Translations under genes and position numbers: made by a program
Assembly (NCBI GenBank): GCA_021812825.1
Contig: JAKAMO010000079.1
Span: 1 to 12,316 of the forward strand
Length of the DNA stretch: 12,316 nt
Origin: a bacterium
GTDB taxonomy: Bacteria; Elusimicrobiota; Elusimicrobia; Elusimicrobiales; UBA9959
Direction: 5' to 3'
In this document: in pieces, positions 7,210 to 12,316 of the stretch
Position numbering within the stretch: the first letter of the stretch is position 1
Layout: each line of letters begins with the position of its first letter
The notes under the pieces: model-generated
The model's input: only the letters and a program-made list of their open reading frames with translations
Told to the model about the DNA's origin: nothing
Databases searched by the model: none

Positions 7210-7646
7210 ACGTGCTCGTCATACACGGCCCGAACCTGCATCTGCTTGGCCGGCGCGCTCCGGAGATCTACGGCAGCGCCACGCTGAAACAGCTTGACGC
7301 GGCCATACGCGGGCACGCCGCCGGGCTCGGCCAGAAGGTCCGCATCTTCCAGAGCAATTCCGAGGGGAAGATCATAGACCTGCTCACGGCCAACTCCGGC
7401 TGGGCCGACGCGCTGGTCATCAACCCCGGCGCCTACACCCATTACAGCTACGCCATCCGGGACGCCATCGAGGCGCTGGGCCTGCCGGCCATAGAAGTGC
7501 ACCTGAGCGACATCGCGAAGCGCGAGCCGTTCCGCAGGATATCCGTGATAAAGCCGGTATGCCTGGCGCAGTTCAAGGGCGAGGGCCGGCGCTCCTATTT
7601 CAAGGCGCTGGACTATTGCCTTTCGCTGCCGCCGAAGAAAAAATGA
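7206..7646 (+). CDS. aroQ: 3-dehydroquinate dehydratase, type II
   Basis: This 146-residue protein is the small dodecamer-forming type II dehydroquinase, unrelated to the type I AroD enzyme. It dehydrates 3-dehydroquinate to 3-dehydroshikimate. Visible motifs are HGPNLHLLG at 7-15 (the family usually has NGPNLNLLG), the catalytic Tyr22 in IYG with Arg17 nearby, FQSNSEG at 48-54, NPGAYTH at 73-79 and EVHLSD at 97-102. The start is supported by AAGGAG seven bases upstream and an ATGA overlap with aroB. The C-terminal PKKK tail is unremarkable. It should not be confused with the AroQ class of chorismate mutase that opens this operon. Confidence 0.96.
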   Translation: MNVLVIHGPNLHLLGRRAPEIYGSATLKQLDAAIRGHAAGLGQKVRIFQSNSEGKIIDLLTANSGWADALVINPGAYTHYSYAIRDAIEALGLPAIEVHLSDIAKREPFRRISVIKPVCLAQFKGEGRRSYFKALDYCLSLPPKKK

Positions 7647-8890
7647 AGTCCTACGCCCCCCCGCCCGACAAGTCCGTCACCATACGCGCGCTGCTTCTTG
7701 GCGCCGTGGCGGACGGCCCGGCGCGGGTGGAGAACCCGCTTTTCTGCGCCGACACCGAGGCCGCTCTGGCCTGCCTGGAGACCCTCGGGGTCCGGCATTG
7801 CCGCGACGGCAACGCGCTGATAGTGGAAGGCCGCGGCCTGACCGGCCTGAAGAAGCCGGCCGGTCCGCTGGACGCCGGCGAATCGGCCGCGCTCGCGCGC
7901 CTGCTGGCCGGGCTGCTGGCCGGCCAGGATTTCCCCTCCGTCATCACGGGCCGCGGCACGCTGCTGAAGCGGCCTATGGCCCCGGCGGCCGAAGCTCTGA
8001 AGAAGCTGGGCGCTAAGGTCGGGACCTCCAAAGGCCTGCTGCCGCTGACCATAAAGCCCGCAAAGCTCAGGGGTTCCAGAGTGAGCGGCGTGACCAGCGC
8101 GCAGGTAAAATCCGCCCTGCTGCTGGCCGGCCTCTACGCTTCCGGCCCGGTAGAAGTGAAGGAGAAGTTCCCTACACGCGACCACACGGAGCGCCTGCTC
8201 GCGCTGATGGGTGCCCGATTGTCCTCCAAAGCCGGCCGCGTACTGCTGCAGCCCGGCCGCCTGACCGCCAGGCCGCTCGCCGTGCCCGGCGACATCTCCT
8301 CCGCCGCCCCGCTGATAGCCGCCGCCCTGCTGAAAAAAGAACCGCTGAAGATAGAAGGCTGCGGACTGAATCCCACCAGGCTGGGCTTTATCAAAACGCT
8401 CGTTTCCATGGGCGCGAAAATAAGGATAAAGCAGGGGAACTGTTTCCCCGAGCCCTGCGGCGATATCGAAGTACTGCCTTCTTCCCTGAAAGCGGCCAAG
8501 CTGGCCCCCAAGGATATTCCCGCGCTGATAGACGAGGTACCGCTGCTGGCCGTGCTGGCCGCCGCGGCCAAGGGCGTCACCCGCATAACCGGCATAGAAG
8601 GGTTGAAAACAAAGGAATCCGACAGGGTAAAGTCCACGATGGCCCTGCTGGCCTCGCTCGGCGCCGCGGCGGAATACAAAAAAGGCGCGCTTATCATCGC
8701 CGGAGGGAACAAGCTACGCGCGGCGGCCCCCGTGGACACCTTCAGCGACCATCGCATAGCCATGGCGGCCGCCGCCGCCTCGGCCGCCTGCCCGTCCCTC
8801 AAAATAGAGAACCCGGGCTGCGTGGACAAATCATACCCGGGTTTCTGGAGCGACTTCAGGTCCGTCTTCGGCGGCCCGCTCCGGGCCTAA
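7643..8890 (+). CDS. aroA: 3-phosphoshikimate 1-carboxyvinyltransferase (EPSP synthase)
   Basis: This 415-residue enzyme joins PEP to shikimate 3-phosphate. Conserved elements are PDKS with Lys10/Ser11 and Arg15, KRPM with Arg110, SAQVKSALLLAG at 152-163, RDHTER at 179-184, VPGDISSAA, the catalytic Asp297 in IDEVP, KESDR at 324-328, SDHRIAMA near 368-375 and CVDKSYPGF at 393-401. The phosphate/PEP loop is odd: where relatives read GNSGTT the sequence is GESAAL (79-84), with Glu for Asn94, Ala82 for Gly96 and Ala83 for Thr97 in E. coli numbering. Surrounding residues align without gaps, so this is not a frameshift. The start is the ATGA overlap with aroQ. It is the last gene of the operon and converges on the DJ-1 family gene. 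Confidence 0.94.
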   Translation: MKSYAPPPDKSVTIRALLLGAVADGPARVENPLFCADTEAALACLETLGVRHCRDGNALIVEGRGLTGLKKPAGPLDAGESAALARLLAGLLAGQDFPSVITGRGTLLKRPMAPAAEALKKLGAKVGTSKGLLPLTIKPAKLRGSRVSGVTSAQVKSALLLAGLYASGPVEVKEKFPTRDHTERLLALMGARLSSKAGRVLLQPGRLTARPLAVPGDISSAAPLIAAALLKKEPLKIEGCGLNPTRLGFIKTLVSMGAKIRIKQGNCFPEPCGDIEVLPSSLKAAKLAPKDIPALIDEVPLLAVLAAAAKGVTRITGIEGLKTKESDRVKSTMALLASLGAAAEYKKGALIIAGGNKLRAAAPVDTFSDHRIAMAAAAASAACPSLKIENPGCVDKSYPGFWSDFRSVFGGPLRA

Positions 8891-8892
8891 CC

Positions 8893-9399
8893 TTATTTAA
8901 GGGCTTCCACCAGCGCCTGGCCGTACTTCCTCGCGGGAACCGGCCCGTTAGCGGTTATAAGCCTGCCGTCCGTCTCCAGCTCGGCGCCGGTGTATTTCCC
9001 GCCGCCCTTGACCACATCGGACTCCCCGTCCGGCCAGCAGGTCACGGTCCTGCCCTTCAGCAGGCCCGCGTGGGCCAGCACCACCGGGGAGATGCAGATG
9101 GCGCCTATCAGCTTGCCGGCCGCCTCAGCCTTGCGGAAAAGCTCGTGCACCGCCGGCTTGTCCAGGTGCTCCAGAGCGCCGGGACCGCCCACCAGCGTCA
9201 GAGCGTCGTATTCGGCCGGATCTATCTCGGCTATGGTCCGGTCCACCTGCGCGGTGGCGCGGAACTTGCCCCTTGCCTCACCCTTGGCCGTGGAAACCGT
9301 TGTAACCTTGTGGCCGGCCGCCTCCAGCGCCTTCTTCGGCTCTATGTACTCCTCGTCCCTGAAACCCTGAAAAGCTATGAACATCGCTATTTTTTTCAT
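8893..9399 (-). CDS. DJ-1/PfpI family protein
   Basis: This 168-residue protein belongs to the DJ-1/PfpI class I glutamine amidotransferase-like superfamily, whose members include proteases, chaperones, glyoxalase III-type and proposed deglycase enzymes. The family acid is probably Glu16 or Glu17 in FRDEEYIEP; LVGGPG at 69-74 and the nucleophile elbow AICISP with Cys102 at 100-105 follow. The residue after Cys102 is Ile, whereas PfpI proteases have His, so the triad is incomplete and the activity is uncertain. The start is Met14 of a longer open frame: the ATG at 9399 has a strong AGGAGGAGGGG site and lies just after an extended -10 box. It converges on aroA with two bases between stop codons. 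Confidence 0.85.
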   Translation of the reverse strand: MKKIAMFIAFQGFRDEEYIEPKKALEAAGHKVTTVSTAKGEARGKFRATAQVDRTIAEIDPAEYDALTLVGGPGALEHLDKPAVHELFRKAEAAGKLIGAICISPVVLAHAGLLKGRTVTCWPDGESDVVKGGGKYTGAELETDGRLITANGPVPARKYGQALVEALK

Positions 9400-9417
9400 A
9401 TCCCCTCCTCCTAACCC

Positions 9418-9426
9418 ATTATAACA
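9418..9426 (-). promoter_or_regulatory. extended -10 promoter for the DJ-1/PfpI gene
   Basis: On the minus strand the sequence reads TGTTATAAT, a perfect extended -10 (TGnTATAAT). The expected start is about 12 bases upstream of the ATG at 9399, leaving just enough leader for the GGAGGAGGGG ribosome-binding site. No convincing -35 is seen, which extended -10 promoters tolerate. Confidence 0.65.
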
Positions 9427-9454
9427 TAGGGCCTTCACCCGGAAGCCGGCTTTT

Positions 9455-9463
9455 TGGTATAAT
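9455..9463 (+). promoter_or_regulatory. extended -10 promoter facing the barstar-like gene
   Basis: The plus strand reads TGGTATAAT, another perfect extended -10. It points at the barstar-like gene 176 bases away, with no other gene between. It is back to back with the DJ-1 promoter 29 bases away. No clear -35 is visible. Confidence 0.6.
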
Positions 9464-9639
9464 ATAAGGGTAGTAACCGTATCTTACAAGCCGTCCGCGT
9501 GTTCAAAAATACCCAAGGCCACGCGTCCGGTGATGTCCTTCCAAGATAACAGCGGAAGGCGCGCTAAGTTTCCTCCCACCTAACTGGAACTGGCACAAAG
9601 TATCGGGAATATAGAATCTATATTTCGGAGGCTTATGCT
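9464..9639 (+). other. long leader of the barstar-like gene with three inverted repeats
   Basis: If transcription starts at the -10 box just upstream, this is an unusually long leader of about 170 bases. It has three inverted repeats: CGCGTG/CACGCG (9496-9501 with 9520-9525), CCTTCC/GGAAGG (9537-9542 with 9554-9559) and AATATAG/CTATATT (9608-9614 with 9618-9624). The last ends two to three bases before the GGAGG ribosome-binding site at 9627-9631. No known riboswitch was recognised. A regulatory role is inferred only from length and position. Confidence 0.4.
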
Positions 9640-10191
9640 ATGAATAAGTTCGTTTACGCTATCGCTGTCTCTATGTTCGTCACCGGGTCCGCCTTCTCGG
9701 CTGCCCCTTCGGCCATAACCGCGCTTGGCGCCGCCGCCGGCGTAGAGTCCGTCCGGACCGTCCGGGCCGACATACCGCTCCCAGTCACATCTTCCCCGGA
9801 GCCCGCGAAGGCCCTGACCGCTGACGTGATGGACCTCACGCCCAACTACTCCTACGTCCTTGCCTCCTACGCGGCCGCCAACGGCTACACGGTGCTGACG
9901 CTGGACGGCTCCCAGATGACCACCAAGGCGAAGCTGCTCTCCCACGCCGCCCAGAGGCTCGGCCTGCCCGAGGTACCTGAGAACTGGGACGCCTTCATCG
10001 ATGACCTGGGCGACCTGCCCGCCATGCTGCGGACCAGCAAGCTGCTCATCATGGTGCGCGGCTCCGACAAGATGCGCCGGGCCGACGAGAAGCTCTACGC
10101 GGACTTCCGCGACGTTGCCCAGTTCATCTGCCAGAGCACCCGCGACTGGAGCCGCAGCTCCGTCAGCATCAAGTTCGCCTTCGTGCCGTAA
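9640..10191 (+). CDS. exported barstar-like protein
   Basis: The 183-residue product starts with a signal peptide (Lys3, hydrophobic core to about residue 15, likely cleavage near AFSA at 18-21), then a low-complexity linker to about 75. Residues 82-183 look like barstar (barnase inhibitor family): a first strand ending in LDGSQ, the helix KAKLLSHAAQRLGLP, and NWDAFIDDL at 115-123. That last motif aligns with barstar NLDALWDCL, so Asp117 and Asp121 match barstar Asp35 and Asp39, which plug the barnase active site. Ordinary barstars are cytoplasmic and protect the producer; an exported one is unusual and may act in the envelope or on incoming RNases. No barnase-like RNase is visible here. The start has GGAGG eight bases upstream. 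The domain call is by eye. Confidence 0.8.
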   Translation: MNKFVYAIAVSMFVTGSAFSAAPSAITALGAAAGVESVRTVRADIPLPVTSSPEPAKALTADVMDLTPNYSYVLASYAAANGYTVLTLDGSQMTTKAKLLSHAAQRLGLPEVPENWDAFIDDLGDLPAMLRTSKLLIMVRGSDKMRRADEKLYADFRDVAQFICQSTRDWSRSSVSIKFAFVP

Positions 10192-10209
10192 GCGGCAACG
10201 CTTCCCGCC

Positions 10210-10240
10210 CGAAGAACCCCGCCCCCGGCGGGGTTCTTCG
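10210..10240 (+). terminator. strong hairpin after the barstar-like gene
   Basis: A perfect 14-bp stem (10210-10223 with 10227-10240) with a CCC loop begins 18 bases after the stop codon. The right arm ends in GGTTCTTCG and is followed by TCCCCC, not a run of T, so it may stabilise the 3' end or terminate weakly. A T7 run occurs farther down at 10276-10282 after a GC-rich stretch. Confidence 0.65.
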
Positions 10241-10283
10241 TCCCCCGGCCCCCCGCGCGACGCCGGCCCGGCCGCTTTTTTTA

Positions 10284-10333
10284 TATGATGTCCGCAGGCG
10301 GGTTTGCGCCGCCAGACAACAGCGGTCACGGAG
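10284..10333 (+). promoter_or_regulatory. possible -10 box and ribosome-binding site for the coiled-coil protein
   Basis: TATGAT at 10284-10289 resembles a -10 box, without a -35. CGGAG at 10329-10333 is a ribosome-binding site six bases before the ATG at 10340. The rest of the gap shows nothing further. Confidence 0.3.
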
Positions 10334-10339
10334 CCAAAA

Positions 10340-10993
10340 ATGAAATTCTCAGCCATAATTTTCTCGGCATTGATCTTCCAGGGCCTGGCGTTCAAGCCGG
10401 CCTTCGCGCAGGACGAACAGCCGCCCCGGCAACCGGCGGCGGAAGCCCCGGCCCTGGCCGCGGAACAGCCGGCCGCTACGGCCATTGCCGAAGCCCAGCA
10501 GCCGAAAGCCGAGGCCGCGGCTCCGCAGGAGGCCGCTCAGCCCCGGAAGCAGGAGCAGCCCGCCCCCGCGCCGACGGCTCCGGCCACCGAGCAGACCAAA
10601 CCCGCGCGCCCGGAGGCCTGTCCCCATTGCTTCAGGCCCATGCCGGAGGGCTACAAAACCATACTCTCGGAGCTGGAGCCCTGGCTGACGCAGATGGAGA
10701 CCAAGGCAGCGGACTTCAAGGAGAGCCTGTCCGCCATACAGAAGCAGATAGACGGCAAGGACGCCGCGATAGAGGAGGCCAAGAAAGGCTCCGACAAAAA
10801 GGCAGTCAAGGCCGCCGTCAAGTCACTCTCCGCGGAGCGCAAGCAGCTGCTGAAGAAATACAGCCGCACCAGCGACCAGAAGTCGGATTTTTACAAGCAG
10901 TTCTCGAAGGAGCTGGAGAAGAAGGCCGAGCGCTATGGCAAGATCATGGAGTCCAAGCTCAAGGAGTCCATGTCCGCCGCCTCGGGAGAATAG
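10340..10993 (+). CDS. exported coiled-coil protein with CPHC motif, function unknown
   Basis: I do not recognise this family. The 217-residue product has a signal peptide (Lys2, hydrophobic 4-18, cleavage likely after AFA at residue 23). Residues 24-92 are low-complexity Ala, Pro, Gln and Glu, like a flexible periplasmic linker. A CPHC pair follows at 94-97, then a Lys/Glu-rich helical segment from about 107 to 212 with heptad-like spacing, suggesting a coiled coil. CPHC could bind metal or be redox-active; with only one such pair a zinc site would need a partner. The start is chosen because CGGAG precedes it and the signal peptide begins there; the frame is open 12 codons further upstream. 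It converges with the next gene, 15 bases apart. Confidence 0.75.
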   Translation: MKFSAIIFSALIFQGLAFKPAFAQDEQPPRQPAAEAPALAAEQPAATAIAEAQQPKAEAAAPQEAAQPRKQEQPAPAPTAPATEQTKPARPEACPHCFRPMPEGYKTILSELEPWLTQMETKAADFKESLSAIQKQIDGKDAAIEEAKKGSDKKAVKAAVKSLSAERKQLLKKYSRTSDQKSDFYKQFSKELEKKAERYGKIMESKLKESMSAASGE

Positions 10994-11008
10994 TCCGGGG
11001 AACGCCGC

Positions 11009-11686
11009 CTAACGACACTGCGAGTATTCCCTGCCCCCGGCGGTGAGTATCGGATAGCCGTTGGAATTGAGCTTGACGCCAAGGCCCGCGTCCTCCAGCG
11101 GCCCGGCGCCCTGGGACAGCAGCAACCGGCCGCCCTGCGCGCGCCAGAGCCCGCCGTCTCCGGAATCGGACTGGCCGGACACGGTCCCGTACTTCCCGCT
11201 GGAATACGTTTCCCCGCGCGCCCCGGAAGACCAGGTCCCGTCCCCGCGGAAGACCACGCGCGACTGATGGGAGGCGCCGGTCCTCTCGTTATAGGTAAAA
11301 GAGCACCAGGCGGAGGAGAGCAGCAGCTCCGACAGCCTGTCCTTTGAGGCCGCCGCTTTCTCCGTCTTTTTTCCGGGCTTGGCCTTCTCGGTCTTAACGC
11401 CATCCGCCCGCTTCAGCGTCATCACCTCGCCGTCCACGGTAACGCGCAGGAGCGGGCCGTCCAGCCGGTAAGAGAACAGCTCGGTCCCCCCGTCCCCGTA
11501 GGAGATCAAAAGCCGCTTTCCGTCCGCCTTCCAGGAGACCTGGTCCTGGTCTATACGGCCGGTACCGTCGGACCGCAATTCGGCGAACACGCCGCCGTCC
11601 TTAAGCCACGTGCCCACCAAAGAGGCGCCGCCGGCCCAGGACAGGCCCGCGGAAAAGGTCATGACAGCGAATATAAAGCATCTCAT
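11009..11686 (-). CDS. exported protein with two related beta-rich repeats, function unknown
   Basis: This 225-residue protein has a signal peptide (Arg2, hydrophobic 4-15, cleavage near SWA at 16-18). Two similar halves follow. Repeat 1 (about 24-93) has GTW, LRSDGTG, SWKADGKRLLIS and an MTLKRA end. Repeat 2 (about 121-225) has SAW, FRGDGTW, LWRAQGGRLLLS and an EYSQC end. A Lys-rich linker (97-117) separates them. The W..GDGT..G.RLL pattern recalls lipocalin-like beta-barrel domains found in secreted bacterial proteins, but no specific family is assigned. Cys128 and Cys224 could form a disulphide. The ATG at 11686 is preferred because the signal peptide begins there; no Shine-Dalgarno site is seen and a -10 box ends eight bases upstream, so the message may be almost leaderless. 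Confidence 0.72.
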   Translation of the reverse strand: MRCFIFAVMTFSAGLSWAGGASLVGTWLKDGGVFAELRSDGTGRIDQDQVSWKADGKRLLISYGDGGTELFSYRLDGPLLRVTVDGEVMTLKRADGVKTEKAKPGKKTEKAAASKDRLSELLLSSAWCSFTYNERTGASHQSRVVFRGDGTWSSGARGETYSSGKYGTVSGQSDSGDGGLWRAQGGRLLLSQGAGPLEDAGLGVKLNSNGYPILTAGGREYSQCR

Positions 11687-11694
11687 ATTGACAA

Positions 11695-11723
11695 ATTGTA
11701 GGAAACAACCGGGCCTGCGGCAA
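11695..11723 (-). promoter_or_regulatory. promoter of the two-repeat exported protein
   Basis: On the minus strand TTGCCG (11723-11718, four of six matches to TTGACA) is followed after 17 bases by TACAAT (11700-11695, five of six matches to TATAAT). Transcription should start about two bases before the ATG. Confidence 0.6.
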
Positions 11724-11843
11724 ATTTTTAATACTTGGCCCCCCTCTCCGCCGGCCGGCGGCCGGCAGCACACGCCGCGGGCGCCCGGGCGGACATCAGC
11801 GCCATCCCCAAGGGCCCGAATTTAGTAAAATTGTACAGGAAAC
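11724..11843 (+). promoter_or_regulatory. upstream region of tRNA-Thr with -10 box and GC palindrome
   Basis: TAAAAT at 11826-11831 lies 12 bases before the mature tRNA-Thr and is the likely -10 box; no clear -35 is seen. A perfect 14-bp palindrome, CCGCCGGCCGGCGG, is at 11748-11761. The remaining GC-rich sequence shows no gene. Confidence 0.45.
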
Positions 11844-11915
11844 GCCGACTTAGCTCAGCGGTAGAGCAACTGTTTTGTAAACAGTAGGTCATCGGTTCGA
11901 ATCCGATAGTCGGCT
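11844..11915 (+). tRNA. tRNA-Thr (anticodon TGT)
   Basis: A full cloverleaf is present. The acceptor GCCGACT (11844-11850) pairs with AGTCGGC (11908-11914), discriminator T. The D arm contains TAGCTCAGCGGTAGAGCA. The anticodon stem ACTGT/ACAGT encloses TTTGTAA, giving TGT at 11876-11878, which reads ACA threonine codons. The T arm is ATCGG-TTCGAAT-CCGAT. CCA is not encoded. Confidence 0.96.
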
Positions 11916-11969
11916 GAAGATTTACATAGCCCTGAAAAGCGTTGCCGGCGGCCGGCCCACCCGGTTCGA

Positions 11970-11986
11970 TTCGGCCGCAGGCCGAA
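11970..11986 (+). terminator. hairpin between the two tRNA genes
   Basis: TTCGGCC and GGCCGAA form a perfect 7-bp stem with a GCA loop, followed by ATTT. It could end the tRNA-Thr transcript, although the T run is short, or overlap the -35 region of the tRNA-Glu promoter. Confidence 0.35.
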
Positions 11987-11992
11987 ATTTGC

Positions 11993-11998
11993 TATAAT
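11993..11998 (+). promoter_or_regulatory. -10 box of tRNA-Glu
   Basis: A perfect TATAAT ends ten bases before the mature tRNA. The 17-bp-spaced -35 position falls in TTCGGC, a weak match. tRNA-Glu therefore probably has its own promoter. Confidence 0.65.
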
Positions 11999-12008
11999 CT
12001 GTAGATAC

Positions 12009-12085
12009 GGCCCCTTCGTCTAGCGGCCTAGGACGCTGCCCTCTCAAGGCAGAGATCACGGGTTCGAATCCCGTAGGGGCCGCCA
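12009..12085 (+). tRNA. tRNA-Glu (anticodon CTC)
   Basis: The acceptor GGCCCCT (12009-12015) pairs with AGGGGCC (12075-12081), discriminator G, and CCA is encoded at 12083-12085. The anticodon stem CTGCC/GGCAG encloses CTCTCAA, giving CTC at 12043-12045, which reads GAG. The T arm ACGGG-TTCGAAT-CCCGT is canonical. A translated frame on the opposite strand is a well-known type of false protein over this tRNA. Confidence 0.97.
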
Positions 12086-12109
12086 AATTTTCCCGCGGGA
12101 AAAATTGGC
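12082..12109. repeat. 28-bp near-perfect palindrome overlapping the tRNA-Glu 3' end
   Basis: The left arm 12082-12095 begins with the discriminator and CCA of tRNA-Glu and pairs with 12096-12109 around CCCGCGGG, with one mismatch position on each arm. It is not followed by a T run, so it is not an ordinary terminator. Confidence 0.6.
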
Positions 12110-12145
12110 GCAAGAAATATCCGCTAGCGCCTTTGTTTCCCGCAG

Positions 12146-12184
12146 TTTTTCCGACGGAAAAATAAATTTTAAATTTATTTTTTT
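12146..12184. terminator. AT-rich double hairpin with T7 run, between tRNA-Glu and transposase
   Basis: Hairpin one is TTTTTCC/GGAAAAA (12146-12152 with 12156-12162). Hairpin two is a 12-bp AT-only palindrome (12158-12169 with 12171-12182) whose left arm reuses the A run of hairpin one, so the two exclude each other. The plus strand ends in seven T (12178-12184). It may terminate tRNA-Glu transcription, though AT-only stems are weak. Confidence 0.4.
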
Positions 12185-12187
12185 CCC

Positions 12188-12316
12188 GCGCCGGATTCAA
12201 CCGCGAAGTGCAACACCCTGCTTAAAAACTTCGGCCGGGGTCCTGTAGTCCAGACATTTCCGCGGCCGTGTGTTTAGCAGATATTCTACTCGTTTTACCT
12301 GATCTTTGGTTACCGT
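12188..12316 (-). mobile_element. end of an IS30-family insertion sequence (cut by window edge)
   Basis: The element is identified only by its transposase C-terminus. In IS30 elements the transposase stop lies close to the terminal inverted repeat, so the left boundary is probably between about 12110 and 12200; the exact end and target duplication cannot be set without the other terminus. Confidence 0.5.
12197..12316 (-). CDS. IS30-family transposase, C-terminal fragment
   Basis: Thirty-nine codons plus a TGA stop are visible on the minus strand; the rest lies beyond the window. The peptide holds the signature end of the IS30 DDE transposase: LLNTRPRKCLDYRTPAEVF at residues 13-31, then VALRG before the stop. 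The LN.RPRK.L.Y.TP.E.F pattern lies just after the catalytic Glu in this family, so the visible part is consistent with an intact gene. IS30 transposases cut and join IS ends by a DDE mechanism. The gene points toward the tRNA-Glu gene. Confidence 0.88.
   Translation of the reverse strand, partial: TVTKDQVKRVEYLLNTRPRKCLDYRTPAEVFKQGVALRG

Larger units (their letters stand above)
2518..8890 (+). other. complete shikimate-pathway operon with chorismate mutase
   Basis: Eight same-strand genes are joined by overlaps or a 4-nt gap: ATGA at 2766, 6121, 7206 and 7643, TAATG at 3723, a 40-nt overlap at 5561-5600, and 4 nt before aroC. All seven steps from DAHP synthase to chorismate synthase are present, plus chorismate mutase. 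Gene order does not follow pathway order. The only spacer that could hold a promoter is 2465-2517, so one transcript is likely. No terminator hairpin is visible after aroA, where the next gene converges with two bases between stop codons. Confidence 0.9.

Noticed and set aside
8888..8896. Bidirectional terminator between aroA and the DJ-1 family gene
   Set aside because: Only two bases separate the stop codons and no hairpin with a T run is visible there.
11922..12200. Open frame of 92 codons on the minus strand across tRNA-Glu
   Set aside because: It contains the well-known false peptide read from the complement of a tRNA gene (PTGFEPVISALRG type) and overlaps a convincing tRNA.

Overview
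The window is bacterial chromosome: GC-rich, densely packed, with signal peptides, Shine-Dalgarno sites and sigma-70-like -10 boxes. Ile ATA and Arg AGG codons are common despite the high GC. That mix suggests an uncultivated lineage such as Elusimicrobiota, but this is an impression from codon use and gene style, not a demonstrated assignment.

Left arm (1-2464, minus strand). Three housekeeping genes run leftwards: prfB (release factor 2), tatD (metal-dependent DNase/hydrolase) and the first 41 codons of a metH-type methionine synthase. Both gaps between them hold a copy of the same intergenic element of about 108 bp (241-348 and 1201-1307). The copies share a core and GGTATG/CATACC ends. 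Their stems differ in sequence but still pair through compensatory changes, so this looks like a structured RNA or palindromic repeat family. It is the most unusual feature here.

Centre (2518-8890, plus strand). Eight tightly coupled genes encode the whole shikimate pathway plus chorismate mutase: chorismate mutase, DAHP synthase (aroF), aroE, aroC, aroK, aroB, type II dehydroquinase (aroQ) and aroA. Together they take erythrose-4-phosphate and PEP to chorismate and on to prephenate. Neighbouring genes overlap (mostly ATGA junctions) or sit 4 nt apart. The operon and prfB diverge from a 53-bp AT-rich spacer in which both start codons look leaderless. The EPSP synthase has lost the usual GNSGTT loop and carries Ala at the Gly96-equivalent position.

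Right arm (8893-11686). A DJ-1/PfpI-family protein on the minus strand converges on aroA. Three small predicted exported proteins follow: a barstar-like protein with a signal peptide and both barnase-contacting aspartates, a Pro/Ala-rich coiled-coil protein with a CPHC motif, and (minus strand) a protein with two related beta-rich repeats.

End (11687-12316). An intergenic stretch carries tRNA-Thr(TGT) and tRNA-Glu(CTC), each with a -10 box, then a run of AT-rich palindromes, then the C-terminal end of an IS30-family transposase on the minus strand cut by the window edge.
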